From assembly GCA_013397075.1 (NCBI GenBank), contig VWZS01004810.1, forward strand, positions 2,409,976 to 2,473,975: a DNA stretch of 64,000 bases, read 5' to 3'. The stretch is from Rhabdornis inornatus (lineage: Eukaryota; Chordata; Aves; Passeriformes; Rhabdornithidae). Shown here in pieces: positions 23,095 to 35,289 of the stretch. Made by a program: the position numbers and the translations under genes. Every line of letters starts with the position of its first letter. Positions within the stretch are counted from its first letter, which is position 1. A model generated the notes under the pieces. That model worked only from the letters and a program-made list of their open reading frames with translations. It did not search any database and was not told where the DNA came from.

Positions 23095-25929
23095 CTCAGC
23101 ACCCTCATGATGTGAGGGATGTAGGTGGTGCCTGAGCTTGAGGCCATTGCTCTGGAAAGCAGGGGATGGTGAAACTCTGCTCTCCCTGACTGGGTTTGTC
23201 AAATCCCCCCAGATTGTTCTGACCACAGCACAGTGGGCAGGACCAGGGATTTGAGGAGCTGCTGCCTCTGGCCTTTTCACCAAATACATCTTTGGACCAA
23301 CCCGAAAACCAGACAACTAAAAGGCTTCACAGTCTGTCCCGAGGAGGTAGAAGACATTGTAAAGGTAATTACCCTCTGAGTTTCCAAGGAAAAAACTCTC
23401 TCATGCTTAGCATCACTTGGATTTCTGGGTTTAGCAGGAAAGCTGTGGTTTCTTTGCCTGCTCCAAGGTGATTGTGCAGTTTAGAGCGTTGTTCCTCAAA
23501 AGCTGCCCTGGCTTGCCTGGGCTGGTTCCTGCTCTCTAATGTTAAATAATCAGCTAAAGAGGAGACAGTGCTGAGACCATGCAAGTTCATGTCTTCTCTG
23601 CTCCACCAGTTCATCCCCACCCAAACCCAAAGTTCCAGCTGGCTCTCCTGAAATCTGTCACCTCCTACACCATCCTTTACCTCAGAGCCTGTCCCAGATT
23701 CCCTCAATAACTCCAATGGGAAAAGAGCTGAGAAATAGTGACAGAAACACTTTGGGGTAAATTAATTCCTCTCTCTTCCCCAGAAACCTTCAAGAAGTAG
23801 CTGCTGTGGCCTTTGGGGAAGGCTGGGGAAGCCCTTAAAACATCAGTGAGTCCGTGGTGCTCCCAGGGAGACTCTGAGAGCACAGTTGGCCAAACAAAAT
23901 TGTGCTTTGGATTGTCACTTGAGGCTGTCTTTAACAGAAGTGGCAGAAACCCAGCAGGGCTAGTGATGAGTGAGATTTGGGGAGAGATAGTGCTCAACCA
24001 TCTGCTGGGATATTTTTCAACTTAGCATGCTGAAACAGTGGATTTTTGAGAAAAGTCCTCTGTTAAAGTCCACTTTAGGCTGGGCTTAGCAGTTCTCTCT
24101 GTGGCAATGACCAAATTCTAAAATGTGAACCTTCTCCAGTAATATCCCTGCATCAGGTGTTTGCTGACAGAGGTATCAATGGCCCAAGGGGTGAGTATGG
24201 ATCTGTTTATATTTTCAGTCATATATTTTCAGTCAGGTTTTTTTTGTGCAGCAGATGACGATGCACTGAAGCATTCATTTATTTTACTGTGGTGCAAACA
24301 ACTGCAGTCGGAACTTGTTTATTTACAAACCAAAATGTTTAGAGGGAAAACATTCCTGGGGAGACACTCTAAATCCAGGCAGTGACAAATAACCACGGTT
24401 TTCAGCTTCCTCTTTCCATGGAAAATAAGAAAATGAAACAGCTCTGATCAGGTGGTGTGTCAGAGCATGTAGCTGGATTTAGACATTGGGACCAACTTTG
24501 CTCTTGGGTACGACTGGGCTCTTGTTTCCTTCTCTGCTAACAAAGAAAAATGATCAGTGTAACACAGCAATTAAGAGCACAGAATTGCCAGGGAAAGATG
24601 TTGTACAAATGGCTTCTGATTGCTTTTTGATATCTTTTTTGTTTTGGTAATGAGCTGTTTCCCAGAGACTTTAATGTATTTATTATGTGACAAATGAGAC
24701 TTGGTTCTATTAAAGACAGTAAAATAAAGTAAACCTGAAATCATAATAAAGCAGCTTGATAGTCTTCAGATGGGAAGCTTGCAGCAATTACTTTTTGGCC
24801 TCCTGAACCCAGATTTGTCCAAGTGAAGGGATGTGCTGGGGAGTGTGGCCTGCACTGATGGTGTGAGAGCTGCCCTTGCTGCAGGCACACTCTGGAGAGC
24901 TTCAGAGGAAAGAGAGCTCCATTCCAGCAGCTGCTTTTTGAGCTTTGAAAAGGTGCTTTAAAACCAAACAAACCATCCAACCCACACAGCACCAAGCCAC
25001 CTCCAAACAAACAACCAATGAAAACCCAGACCCAAAGGGAAATCATAAGAAAAACTTCTATTAATCTGTGGATGTGGAAATAGCCACAGTCGTTCTTTGG
25101 CCTTCTGCAGTGGGATTTTCCAAGTGGTTTGTTTGGCCTGATGGCAGCAACATCTTCAAAAATTCCCCTTCAAATTCATCCACTGCTGCTGGTGCAGCAG
25201 TGAGTGTCAGTGCTCAGTTTCCCAGAGTGAAGCTGTAAACATTGCTGGGATTCTCTAATGAACATAAAGCTCACTTTGATGCAGGGAGTCATGTTGCCAA
25301 CAGAAGAAGGCTGAGGGGCTGACTGGGAGCTTTTTAAAACCTTGGTAGGTTTCCAAAGCTGTTCTTGGAAATGGAGGATTTTTGATTAAGCATATCTGGA
25401 AGAGTTCCTTGTCCCTAACTGGAACCAGTGGTGGAAGTCAAGGGCAGAGAAGTGTCCCAGCTAGACTGGATAAAGTCACATTCAAGCCATCCTCTTCTTG
25501 GAGAGGTGAACTGTGGTGACTCAGTCCCATTTAGGAGGGTGACCAGGTCAGGTTCAGCTACTTATCTAAAAGTGTTGCAGCTCTGATAAGAAAGATTTAC
25601 TGTCTTGCTGATTAAAATGCTCTCCTGACATGGCACAGTTTGAGCAGTGACTTGACCCTACTTTAGCACAATTCTTGGGAGTGCGATGGCCATTGATTCC
25701 TTAGTGATGTCTTGGGCTTATATTTCATTGTCTGAATGGAATGGAAATAGTTTGACTTTATCCTCATAGGGCATGAAAAAAAAATCCCTTTGAAGTTTTA
25801 CCTTTTCTCTAAGATGGATCATTAATTAATTAATTTTTTTTTTAGTCAGCTTTTGTAAGGGAATGTTCTGATGAAGCTGCAGGTTCCAGAATGTGCTACA
25901 GAGGTGTGAGATGTGGTGAATGTGGTGAT
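23095..25929. other. unique non-coding DNA
   Basis: About 2.8 kb. (ATTA)n occurs at 25822-25845. No promoter, exon or RNA gene can be supported. Confidence 0.6.
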
Positions 25930-26275
25930 TTATGCAGGTCAGCCCCCAGCCCGTAGTGGTGAGTGGGGCTGTTCCTCCCCAGCTGCAGGACTCTGTATTT
26001 GTCCTTGTGGAAGTTCAGACAGTTTTTCTCTGTCCCTCTCAACCTGCTGAGGTCCCTCTGAAGGGCTGCTCAGCACTGGGGGTATCGACCACTCCTCCCA
26101 GGTTTGTGTCATCACTGAGCTGCTGAGGAGGCACTGACCTCTCATCCAAGCCATTGATAAATTAATTAAACAATATTGGGCCCAGTATTGAGCCCTGGGG
26201 GACAGCACCAGTGACAGACCTCCAACCTCACCCTGTGCCCCTGACTACAGCCCTCTGGGATCTGCTGCTCAGCCA
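25930..26275 (-). pseudogene. CR1 LINE reverse-transcriptase domain remnant
   Basis: On the minus strand, one frame reads FINGLDERS, a short gap, LSDDTNLGGVVDTP and AEQ. This follows the thumb-side of the CR1 ORF2 reverse transcriptase, where family members have a similar block around the catalytic (F/Y)ADD motif. Here the alanine is serine, a stop interrupts just upstream of the block, and shifts follow downstream, so the protein is not functional. It lacks the CR1 3' tail, so it is an internal fragment, with the tail lost or separated. Confidence 0.8.
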
Positions 26276-26329
26276 CTTCTCACTGTCCAAAATAACAGCT
26301 CTGACAGCCACTGCACTGATGCAGGGTCA

Positions 26330-26665
26330 TTCTCAGAGGATCTCAGAATTTCCTGAGCTGGAGGGACCCACAGGATCACCCAGTGCAGCTCCTGTCCCTG
26401 CCCAGCCCCCCCAACAATCCCAGCCTATCCATCCCTGGCAGCGCTGTCCAAACGCTCCTGGAGCTCTGGCAGCCTCGGGGCCGTGCCCGTTCCCTGGGGA
26501 GCCTGGGCAGTGCCCAGCACCCTCTGGGGGAAGAACCTTGCCCTGATCTCCAGCCTGAGCCTGCCCTGGCCCAGCTCCAGCCCTTCCCTGGCTCCTGTCC
26601 CTGTCCCAGAGCAGAGCCTGGAGCTGCCCCTCGGGAGGAAGATGAAGACCACGGTGAGATGTTCC
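26330..26665 (-). mobile_element. CR1 LINE 3' end, about 335 bp
   Basis: Plus-strand order: gaatttcctgagctggaggg, acccacaggatcacccagtg, ccaacaatcccagcc, ctggcagcgctgtccaaacg, ggggaagaaccttgccctga, cagagcctggagctgcccct. This is the subfamily with the gagctggagggaccca 3' end. It is almost the same as the 60550 copy over the shared length. Confidence 0.93.
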
Positions 26666-28470
26666 CCTGATTCAGTCACTGGAACACCAGACCTCAGGTT
26701 TCACTTTCATCTGTGTCAGGATTGCCTCCCATTACTGGCTTGAGCACGGATGGCAGAACTGATTTTCCTTCCTCCCAATGTCCCACTTGCACTCCCAGAG
26801 AAGTTTCTGTGCCGGTGGGATCCATGCCCTGTGCAGATGCAGCCCTGACTTGGTTTAGCCCTGATGCTCTCATGTGTTAAACATCCTGGTCTTGGCCTGG
26901 GTTTCACACTGAGTCGGACTCTGAGAAATTTGCAGTGACGTTCATTGCCCCTGCAAATCATTCCTGTCTGCCTCGTATGGGAAACTGGGCCACAGCTCTG
27001 CTCAGCACTGGAAGGGAGCAGAGCATTTTGGAGAATTAATGCTGGACTAATTTGGTTTAGAGATTTTTAAGTTCTGAGGTATTTGGCAGAATATTTTCTG
27101 AGTGTTGCAACCGCCTAGTTGGGTTTAACATCATTTTTATGAAATAGGAAAAATTTTCCTTACAGAAAGGAAGTCAAAAGAAAATGAGTTTTTCTGCTCA
27201 AAACTTTGCTTCTAGACTACCCCAGTGAACAAAGAAGAAACAAGCTGTCAGAAGGAAATTCAGAAGGAGCAAGATTCCTCCAGAAGGCAAAAATAATAAG
27301 GTTTGATGCATGGTTTGGGGAAAAGAGGATCTTTTTAAATGTGTGGATCCAATTAAAATCATGATGGACTGTGCATCCCTTGCTGGAAATTTGCACACAC
27401 CTGACTAACAGTGGAAATGAGGGTGAATGATTAAGTCAATACTTTATTTTTGTTTTAACAACCAAGAATATCCCATTTAGAAGAAAAAGATATGTTGCAT
27501 AGGCACACCAGAACTTCCCTGCATTTTCACTCCTCTGCAAAATCAAAACTGGGAGAAGGATTAGCAGCCACATGGGACAATATGAGGAAAATGAAACGGT
27601 TGTAAAAAATATGGAGACAAAAATCTTATTTCAGAAAAGTTTCAGGATTGGCCCCTCGTAGCAAAACACTGCATTGATTACAGTCACTCTAAATGTCATT
27701 GCTCTGTGAGCTCCTGAATGGGATCAGCAGAGAAGGAAGATGAGTTCTGCTTTCCTGAGCTCTAATGGGGCCACTCTAATGGGCTCAACCAACAGCAGAC
27801 AAACCTCAGGTCCTGAAATGACAAAAAGTCATAGTAGGGACAGCCTCTGAGTAATTCTCACCAAAGTGACTTTGACAACCAGCCTTTTAATGGAAAACCT
27901 TACTGGAAGTAATTTTTTCTGTTTCAATGAGAAGAGAAATCAGGCTGAATGTGCACACTGCTGTACCCCTTGGGCTCAGGGTTTAATTTAGGAGTGATAA
28001 AGATCACTTTGTCTCTCTGTTTCCTGAAATCCATGTTTTCCTGCATGTCTTTGCTCCATTCCCTCCAGCAGTTTGTTCTGCCTAATTACCCCGAGTGTCA
28101 GAGCAGGAGCAGGTGGTGAGTGCTGCACAGAGCTGTGCTATCCATTTCCCTAACCAGGAGCTGCTTCTGGTGTCATTAAGATTTCCACAAGGCCTGTTTT
28201 GCAATGTGCTCATTTTTTCAGAGCTAACATTTTCTCCCCAAAATGCTGATTTTTTCTTTCTGTCAGTCCTTCAAGTGTAATAGCAGCTTACAGGGAACTC
28301 AACCCAGTTTTCACAGCCTCCCAGAAGTTTTGCTGAGGCGTTTGCACAATTTGGAGATTTTCATCTTTACATTATAAATTACTTGGTTTGGTGCAATCAG
28401 CTGCTGAAGGCAGGTGGATGTTTACACCTCCTTATAAACCTTCATGGTTTTAACCTTTCATATCTTAAAA
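26666..28470. other. unique non-coding DNA
   Basis: No recognised repeat or gene signal in about 1.8 kb. Confidence 0.55.
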
Positions 28471-28750
28471 TCATGGAATCACAGTCTGGTTTGGGTTGGA
28501 AGGGATCTTAAAATTCATCTCATTCCGCCCTCTGCCATGGCAGGGACACCTCCCATTGTCCCAGGCTGCTCCAAGCCCCAATGTCCAGCCTGGCCTTGGA
28601 CACTGCCAGGGATCCAGGGGCAGCCACAGCTGCTCTGGGCACCTGTGCCAGGGCCTGCCCACTTTTTGAGTAAAGAATTTCTTCTTGACATCTGATCTAA
28701 ACCTGTCCTCTTTCAGATTAAAACCATTTTGCGTCTTTGAGCAGTTTTGC
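28471..28750 (-). mobile_element. CR1 LINE 3' end, about 280 bp
   Basis: tcatggaatcacagtctgg, gggttggaagggatcttaaa, ccatggcagggacacctccc, ggggcagccacagctgctct, then aagaatttcttcttgacatc and cctctttcagattaaaacc. Its 5' limit (tgcgtctttgagcagtttt) is the reverse complement of the 5' limit of the 21444 copy. Confidence 0.93.
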
Positions 28751-29276
28751 AGTCCTGCTGCAGCTCAGCCTTGTAGCTGTGCCTGTTCCCAGGCAGCAGG
28801 GCCAGAAGCCAGGGAGAAAAGCCTGCAGAAGGTTCTGGATAAGTCACTTCTGCTGCCTGAAGCATGAGGCTGTTTTCTCTGGGAAACAAGGATTGGTGGC
28901 TGACCCCAGGGAATGTGCCTGATGTGATTGTCACTCTTTTTTCCTCTGACTGTGCCAGCAAACCTAAGTCTGTGCAGATTTTTGGGGTCTGAGGAGGTGG
29001 CATGGGTTAACCCAACAGGCAATGAGCACCACACAGACATTCACTGCCTCCTCCTCGGTGGGAATTGGGGAAAAGAGTAAAACTTACAGGGTGACATAAG
29101 GACAGTTTAACTGGACTGGAAAGGAAGGGAAAATCAAGCAATAAAACAACACAGAGCAAGGGATGCTCTGCAATTGCTCTCTGCTCTCCTGAGGGATGCC
29201 CAGGGAGCAGGCTGGCACCCCCAGCAGTTGCCCCAGCTCTAGATGCTGGGCATGGCAGGTGATGGAACATCCCTGG
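28751..29276. other. unique non-coding DNA
   Basis: Sits between a CR1 and the 27-bp minisatellite. No gene signal. Confidence 0.55.
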
Positions 29277-29690
29277 GTCAGTGGGGTCAGCTGGCGGCAG
29301 CTGTGGTCAGTGGGGTCAGTGGGATCAGCTGTGGCCAGTGGGGTCAGTGGGGTCAGTATGGTCAGTGGGGTCAGTGGGGTCAGTATGGTCAGTGGGGTCA
29401 GTGGGGTCAGTATGGTCAGTGGGGTCAGTGGGGTCAGTATGGTCAGTGGGGTCAGTGGGGTCAGTATGGTCAGTGGGGTCAGTGGGGTCAGTATGGTCAG
29501 TGGGGTCAGTGGGGTCAGTATGGTCAGTGGGGTCAGTGGGGTCAGTATGGTCAGTGGGGTCAGTGGGGTCAGTATGGTCAGTGGGGTCAGTGGGGTCAGT
29601 ATGGTCAGTGGGGTCAGTGGGGTCAGTATGGTCAGTGGGGTCAGTGGGGTCAGTGGGATCAGCTGTGGTCAGTGGGGTCAGCTGGCCTGG
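29277..29690 (+). repeat. minisatellite with 27-bp higher-order unit (3 x 9 bp)
   Basis: The 9-bp monomer gtcagtggg repeats, and in the centre every third monomer is gtcagtatg, giving a 27-bp higher-order unit. The tatg marker recurs at 29357, 29384, 29411 and so on to 29627: eleven copies with no mismatch that I can see. The edges hold variant monomers (gtcagctgg, gatcagctgtg, gccagtggg). Because 9 and 27 are multiples of three, all three forward frames are open for 140-180 codons; these are artefacts (for example a GQWGQYGQW pattern), not genes. Confidence 0.97.
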
Positions 29691-32600
29691 CTGTGTCCCC
29701 TCCTGACCCTGTGCTGGTGTGGCAGCATGGGGAGCTGAGAAATTCTTGACTTGGTTTAAGCACTGCTGAGCAGCAACTGAAACATCAGTGACTTACCAAC
29801 ATCACCCCATCCTAAACACAAACCAGACTGCTGTACCAGCTTCTAGGAAGAAAATGAACCCTGTCCAGCAGAAAGCAGGAGAGTTTTGTGGTTGGTGTGG
29901 AACTCGTATGAGTAAACAACTACTACGGAAAGAATCACCTCTTTGCTGTCCTAAATTCAAACCAAACCTTGGCTTTTTATTGTGCTGAAATACATATTGT
30001 TTGTATTTTATTTGTATGTTCCTGGCACACTTGTGATATGCTGGGACCAAAAAAAAAAATCCCAACTCTCAGAAAAAACAACTTTCTTCTAGCTGAAAGA
30101 GGATCTCCTCTCCTTGCTAAGTGAGCCACTATTTAATTTTCTCCATTTGAAGTTTGACTGATGTGCAAAAGGAGGTTACACAATAAACCATGTTCTTAAT
30201 TTACAAATGAATCAACATCTTTTTAAGAAATAAACCTCAAAAAAATCCAGCCAGCATATTGTTATCCATCAGCTTTTCTTGTTGCTTTGCTGCTACTGAA
30301 GAAGTGCTCAGACTGGGAACTCCAGAGAAGTTCACTGCTCTTTTCTAGATTTGAGGAGCAACATAAAAGTGGGACCTTCATGACAAGAGAACTTTTCTGC
30401 TCCTTTTTTACCTGCTCAGTCTTGGGTGGTGTCAAGGACACACTTTTAACACTTAGATTCTCATCTGAAATAATAATTAAAAATGTGTACACAGTATTTC
30501 TTAGAATCCTGATATGGTTAAAATTAGGAGAGATGATTCCTCTGCTCTCACAATACTGTAATGGGAAATCTTGAGAAAGCTGATTTTGCACACCCAGGAG
30601 AACCTGATTTTCCAATTCCAGGCAGGAGAGGAAGGTTTTCTGCAGGACCTTGTGTGCCCCTCTGAACACAGAAATCTACTGCAGTTATTCTTTATGCTCT
30701 CACTCAGCTGCCAGCTTGCCCTGATGTACCTCAAATCTCTGAACTTTATTTCTAACTCCTAAAATCAAATTAAGGGATTAAATTTTTGCCCATTTCTGCT
30801 CCTCCATGACCACACTAATGAAGCTGGCAGCTCTTTCCCAGGTAAGTTCTGGTCCTTTCCATACCAGAGGTTTTGTCTTCTCTCGTGTGTCTGGTTCAAC
30901 AGCTGAACTTAGACAGCGCTTTGACCTGCTGGGAAAAAATTTCAGGTGAAAGTATTCTGTGTTTTACCCAGTTGCCCTGTGGCAAATTCTGCCTGGCTTA
31001 AAGACTTGGATAGAGTCTGTTCTAGGAGCTCATCTGGGGTGAGCTGCCCTCCCGTTCCAAATGCTCCACTTGATATGAAATATGGTAAAAATATGGGAAC
31101 AGCTTCCTGTCCTTGCTCCAATAAATATTTAGCCAGTGACACAAAGCAGAGCAAGTTCATGAGGAGAAGCTGAGAGGCTGCCAGCTGATAATTAGTGGCT
31201 GCTGTGGGAGCCTGGGCTCCAGGGTTCCCATCCTTGCTCCAAATCCAGCAACTCTGGGTCTTGGTCCTGAGTCTCCTTCACCCTGAATGGCTTTGGCTGT
31301 TGGCCTCGAGTGGAAGAGGACAGCACAACTTGTCTCCTCGGGTTTGTGGGAGATGGGGTTCACCTGCACTGATCGCCTATGAGAAACAAACATCTCCTTT
31401 CAGTCCAGAAATTATTAAAAAAAAAATTAAACTAATTTCAATCCAGAATTAAACAGTGGATTTTCTTCATGCTCCACCTCTCTCTTGTCGTTTTTAATAT
31501 CTCAGTGATCTGCTGCTTGATACAGTTGGTGTCTTCCTGCAAAACCTTATGAGAGGCCTCCTTTGTTATGGTGATAATTAATGGAGTGTTTGCATTACTC
31601 AGTAATCCCAAATGGCTGGGCATAAGATCAAGAACCTGTCCTTATTTACTCAGTTCTTTGAGGGCTTTTATTCTAAATGTGCAGGTTCTCACCTCAGCTG
31701 CAGCTTGAGACATGAATAGATTAGGGGTAAATGAGGTGTTGACATAAGTGGAATTGAAAAACTATAAGTGAGATAGAAGTGGAATTTAAAGGGAGAGTTT
31801 TCAGCTTGTCTAGAAGTTTGTCTGCTTTTCTTGCTCTGAAATCAGGATATAAATTTCATTGGGTTTGAAATGAAAATAGCATCTCCTAATGTTGAGGACA
31901 TTTTGCTTTGTGACACCCCTGTAAGACAGGATGGGGGTTGGGGGTTTCCAGGTGAGAAAGGGTGACAGGAAACCACACAGGGTTTCTGGCTGGGGAGGAA
32001 TTGTTGAATACACGTTTTTAGGTAAGTACCCTTATTTATAACCCCTTAATTTCTGCAGTGAGATCTCTGTTTGGGAGCAGAGAAATATGTGAAGGTTAAG
32101 CAAAGCTGAATCCTGTACTGTTAATTGTCCTTCTCAGCTAAAGTTTTCCACCCCTCCTAGAGTCATCTATCAATATTCCAAGTTATTATTTGGTTTAGGA
32201 TTGGGTTTTCTTTGTTCTTTAATATTTTGTTAGCAATGGGGGTATCACTGAACTGACAACAAATACGAAGTGTGCTCAGCAAGGAAGAGGTGTCCAAGGC
32301 TGACATTAAAATCCCTTTTTTTTCTGTCCTTGGGAGAGAAGAGTGGGAAAGGTTTCCTTGTGTCTTCAGAAGTGCTTCACTGCAATGAAGGGAGATATTC
32401 TGATGAGGGAAAAGCTCCATCCTGTGCATCCCAGCAGCATTCCTGGCTCGGGGCTGTTGCTCTGGCCCAGGCAGGATTAGTCAGAATCCCGGGTGGGTGA
32501 TTTATGGAGATTGCACCACTCGAACCCCGTGTGCCACAGCGCTCTCACCGGATGCACAGTCACACAAAAACATTGTTCAAACGCTCAACCAAACCTTGTC

Positions 32601-34852
32601 ACGGGCCCAAACTCCCAGTTAGGGTCTGACTGGAGCCCCAGCTGTGCTGGGGAGTGATTTGCCTGCCTGGCCAGCCCAGAGAGCCGAGCTCCAGCTGCAT
32701 TTCTGGGACAGAGCTGTCCCGTGTTGCCCCAGGAGTGCCACGCAGAGGAGGAGGAGGAGGAAGCCAGAGGAGCTCGGGGATTATTTCAGAGCAGGGCTTG
32801 GCTAAACCCTGCCAATGTGATTTGGCCTCTGGCCACGCAGCAGCTCGGGATGACCTTAAAAAGCAGTGGAAGTGTGGTTAGCATGTGCTGCTGGAAGGGC
32901 AGCGGGAGGCTCGGGGTGCTGACTCACGGCTGCGAGCTGCGTGGGGAGGGAAGGTGGGCGTTGGGTTATTCATCAGCAGCCAGGCCGGGCTGGCACGGCC
33001 TGTCCCTGCTCTCCTGCAGGAACACACACGTCCCCAGTGCTGCTGTGTCAGGGCCCGTGTTTCTGGGTGTTTCTGGGCAACTGGGAACCTTGGCACGGGG
33101 CACATTCAGCTGGAATGGAGATCAGGCTCAGGAGGTGCTGCTCGGTGTCTGAGCAGCGGTGTGGAGCTTGTGGTACCCACAGGAAGAGAAAGAGAGGAAG
33201 GAGAACAATCCAGTTTGAATGTGGATTGTGAACAATCTAGTTCAGCCAAAACTAGAGCTGGTTATGGATTCCTCCAGTAATTGTTCCTATAAACAACAGC
33301 ACTTGGGTTTGCCACTGGATGAGACAGATGCCAGAAGCATCTCCAGGTACTTCTCCAGCAGCCCCAGGCATGACCCTACAGGGGGCATCAGGAGAGAGAG
33401 TGAGGACTGCATCAAAACTGATTAAATCATTAGAAAATCATTAATATTTGTGGGCTTATCTCTGCTCTCAGAGCTCAAGGACACTTGAATAAAATTCTGA
33501 TGGCTGGGAGTGAAAAATGAATAAAGAATTTTAAGGAGAGAGCTTCATGGGCATTTCCATTTGTACAGAATGGTTGTGCTTTGGGGGAAAGACCCAAAAC
33601 TAAAATAAACAACTCACATTTTAAATAAAGCTTCTAAAAGTGTGTGCTGGGTGTTTAGGGCATGGTTTACATTCTGATTTAGGTATGGGGAGGGTGTGGG
33701 AGTCTCTGTGGGGACAGGCCAGGGCTGCCCCATGCCCAGCACAGCCTTTTCAGCCTCCTCAGAGAAGGGCACTGCTGGAGTTACATCAGGGGTGCCTCGG
33801 TGAAAAACAGGAGTTAAAAAGGGCCAAAATGTCAGCCAGGCAATGAGGATGAGGAGAAAAGGGTGAGGAAGCAGCCCTGCAAACACCCAGGTCAGCCAAG
33901 GAGGAGGAGGAGCAGAGATTTTTCTGCAGCCTGGGGAGAGGAGCACAGCAGAGCAGGGACCCTGCAGGGACCCCAGGCCGCAGCAGGGATGTATTTGGTG
34001 TTTCCTGACAGGAATTGTGGCCTGTGGAGGACCCACACTGGAACAGGTGTAAAATGGAAGGAGAGAAGATGTCAGGGAGGGGCTGTGGACTGACCATCAC
34101 CCTCCATCCCCTGGCTGCTGTGCTGTGCAGGGCTCGGGGGGAGCAGAGGAGCCAGCAGTGAAGCTGAGCCTGTGAATACAGGGATGGGGTAGGGAAAGAT
34201 CTTTTAATTCCTCTTTCTCAACCTATTTTGATCAGCAATACATTTTTTTTTTTTAATATCTGTTTTTCCAACGGCTGCAGTTGCTAAGAGATCTCCTTTA
34301 TCTCAACCTACACATTTTCCATCTTATGTTCTTCCCCTGCCCTGTTGAGGAGGGGGGAGGGTTTTTTTCCATCTCCTCCCATGTAACCAGAATTTCTTGA
34401 GGAAGAACTGATGCATCAGCATTTTCCTCAGAAGAGCCAGCCCTGCCCACGGCCCTGGCAGCTGCTGCTCCTCCCCAAGAGCCTGGGAGGTCTGTGGGGA
34501 GCACAGCTGGAAGCCTGGGGAGCCCCATTACAAACACTTATTCCGGAGGAGAATATATTGTTACCTTGGGCTAATAGTTTGAAACCACATCATCCTAATC
34601 ACACACCTGCCCAGGTAATCACCATGGTGACATCCAAACAAACAGTAACCTTAAAATGATCAGCCTGAGGAAAATGAGGAGCTGGGCTGCAGTTTTGGAG
34701 GGTGTTTAATAGCATGCTGGATGGTTAAATATGAGCTTGTTCAGCACTGAAGTGACCAAAAGGCACAGAACTGTGCAGGGCTCTGTGCCTGAACCAGCAC
34801 AAGCCAAATCTCTGCAGACCTCATTAGTTTGGACAAAAGGAGCAGGGATATC
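29691..34852. other. mostly unique non-coding DNA
   Basis: About 5.2 kb. A CpG-richer, GC-richer patch lies at about 32450-33150 and includes a (GAG)n-like run at 32744-32762; it could be a small regulatory element or exon, but neither splice sites nor a coding frame decide it. Frames at 32721-33280 are mutually overlapping. The rest shows nothing. Confidence 0.5.
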
Positions 34853-35289
34853 AAGATGATCAGAGACATGGAGAACCTCTCCTGTGGGAAAAGGCTGAGA
34901 TAATTGGGGTTGTTCAGCCTGGAGAAGAGACCAGGAGTGACCTAATTGTGGCCTTCCCATGCCTTGAGGGAGCCAAAAGAGAAGAGAGAAAGAGATTATT
35001 GACAGCAGCCTGGAGGGACAGGACTCAGGGAATGGCTTCAAACTGACAGAGGGCAGGGTTAGACGGGATATTGGGAAGGAATTGTTCCCTGGGAGGGTGG
35101 GCAGGCCCTGGCACAGGGTGCCCAGAGCAGCTGTGGCTGCCCCTGGATCCCTGGCAGTGCCCAAGGCCAGGCTGGACACTGGGGCTTGGAGCAGCCTGGG
35201 ACAGTGGGAGGTGTCCCTGCCATGGCAGGGGTTGGAATGGGATGAGATTTAAGGTCCCCTTCCAGCCCTTCCAGCCTGTGATTCCATGA
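34853..35289 (+). mobile_element. CR1 LINE 3' end, about 437 bp
   Basis: gatgatcagagacatggaga, ggggttgttcagcctggaga, gcttcaaactgacagaggg, ggaattgttccctgggaggg, ccctggcacagggtgcccag, gtgggaggtgtccctgccat, ccttccagcctgtgattcca. This reaches further 5' into the 3' UTR than most copies here and is relatively well preserved. Confidence 0.95.

Noticed and set aside
29277..29690. Regular direct repeats considered as a CRISPR array
   Set aside because: There are no unique spacers between the repeats, the unit is 9/27 bp, and the genome is avian.
29196..29749. Three overlapping plus-strand frames of 141-180 codons
   Set aside because: All come from the 27-bp repeat; each frame shows the same nonapeptide-type periodicity and none has a flanking exon structure.
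33614..34036. 140-codon minus-strand frame
   Set aside because: Pro/Ser/Leu-rich composition typical of GC-richer non-coding DNA; no family recognised.
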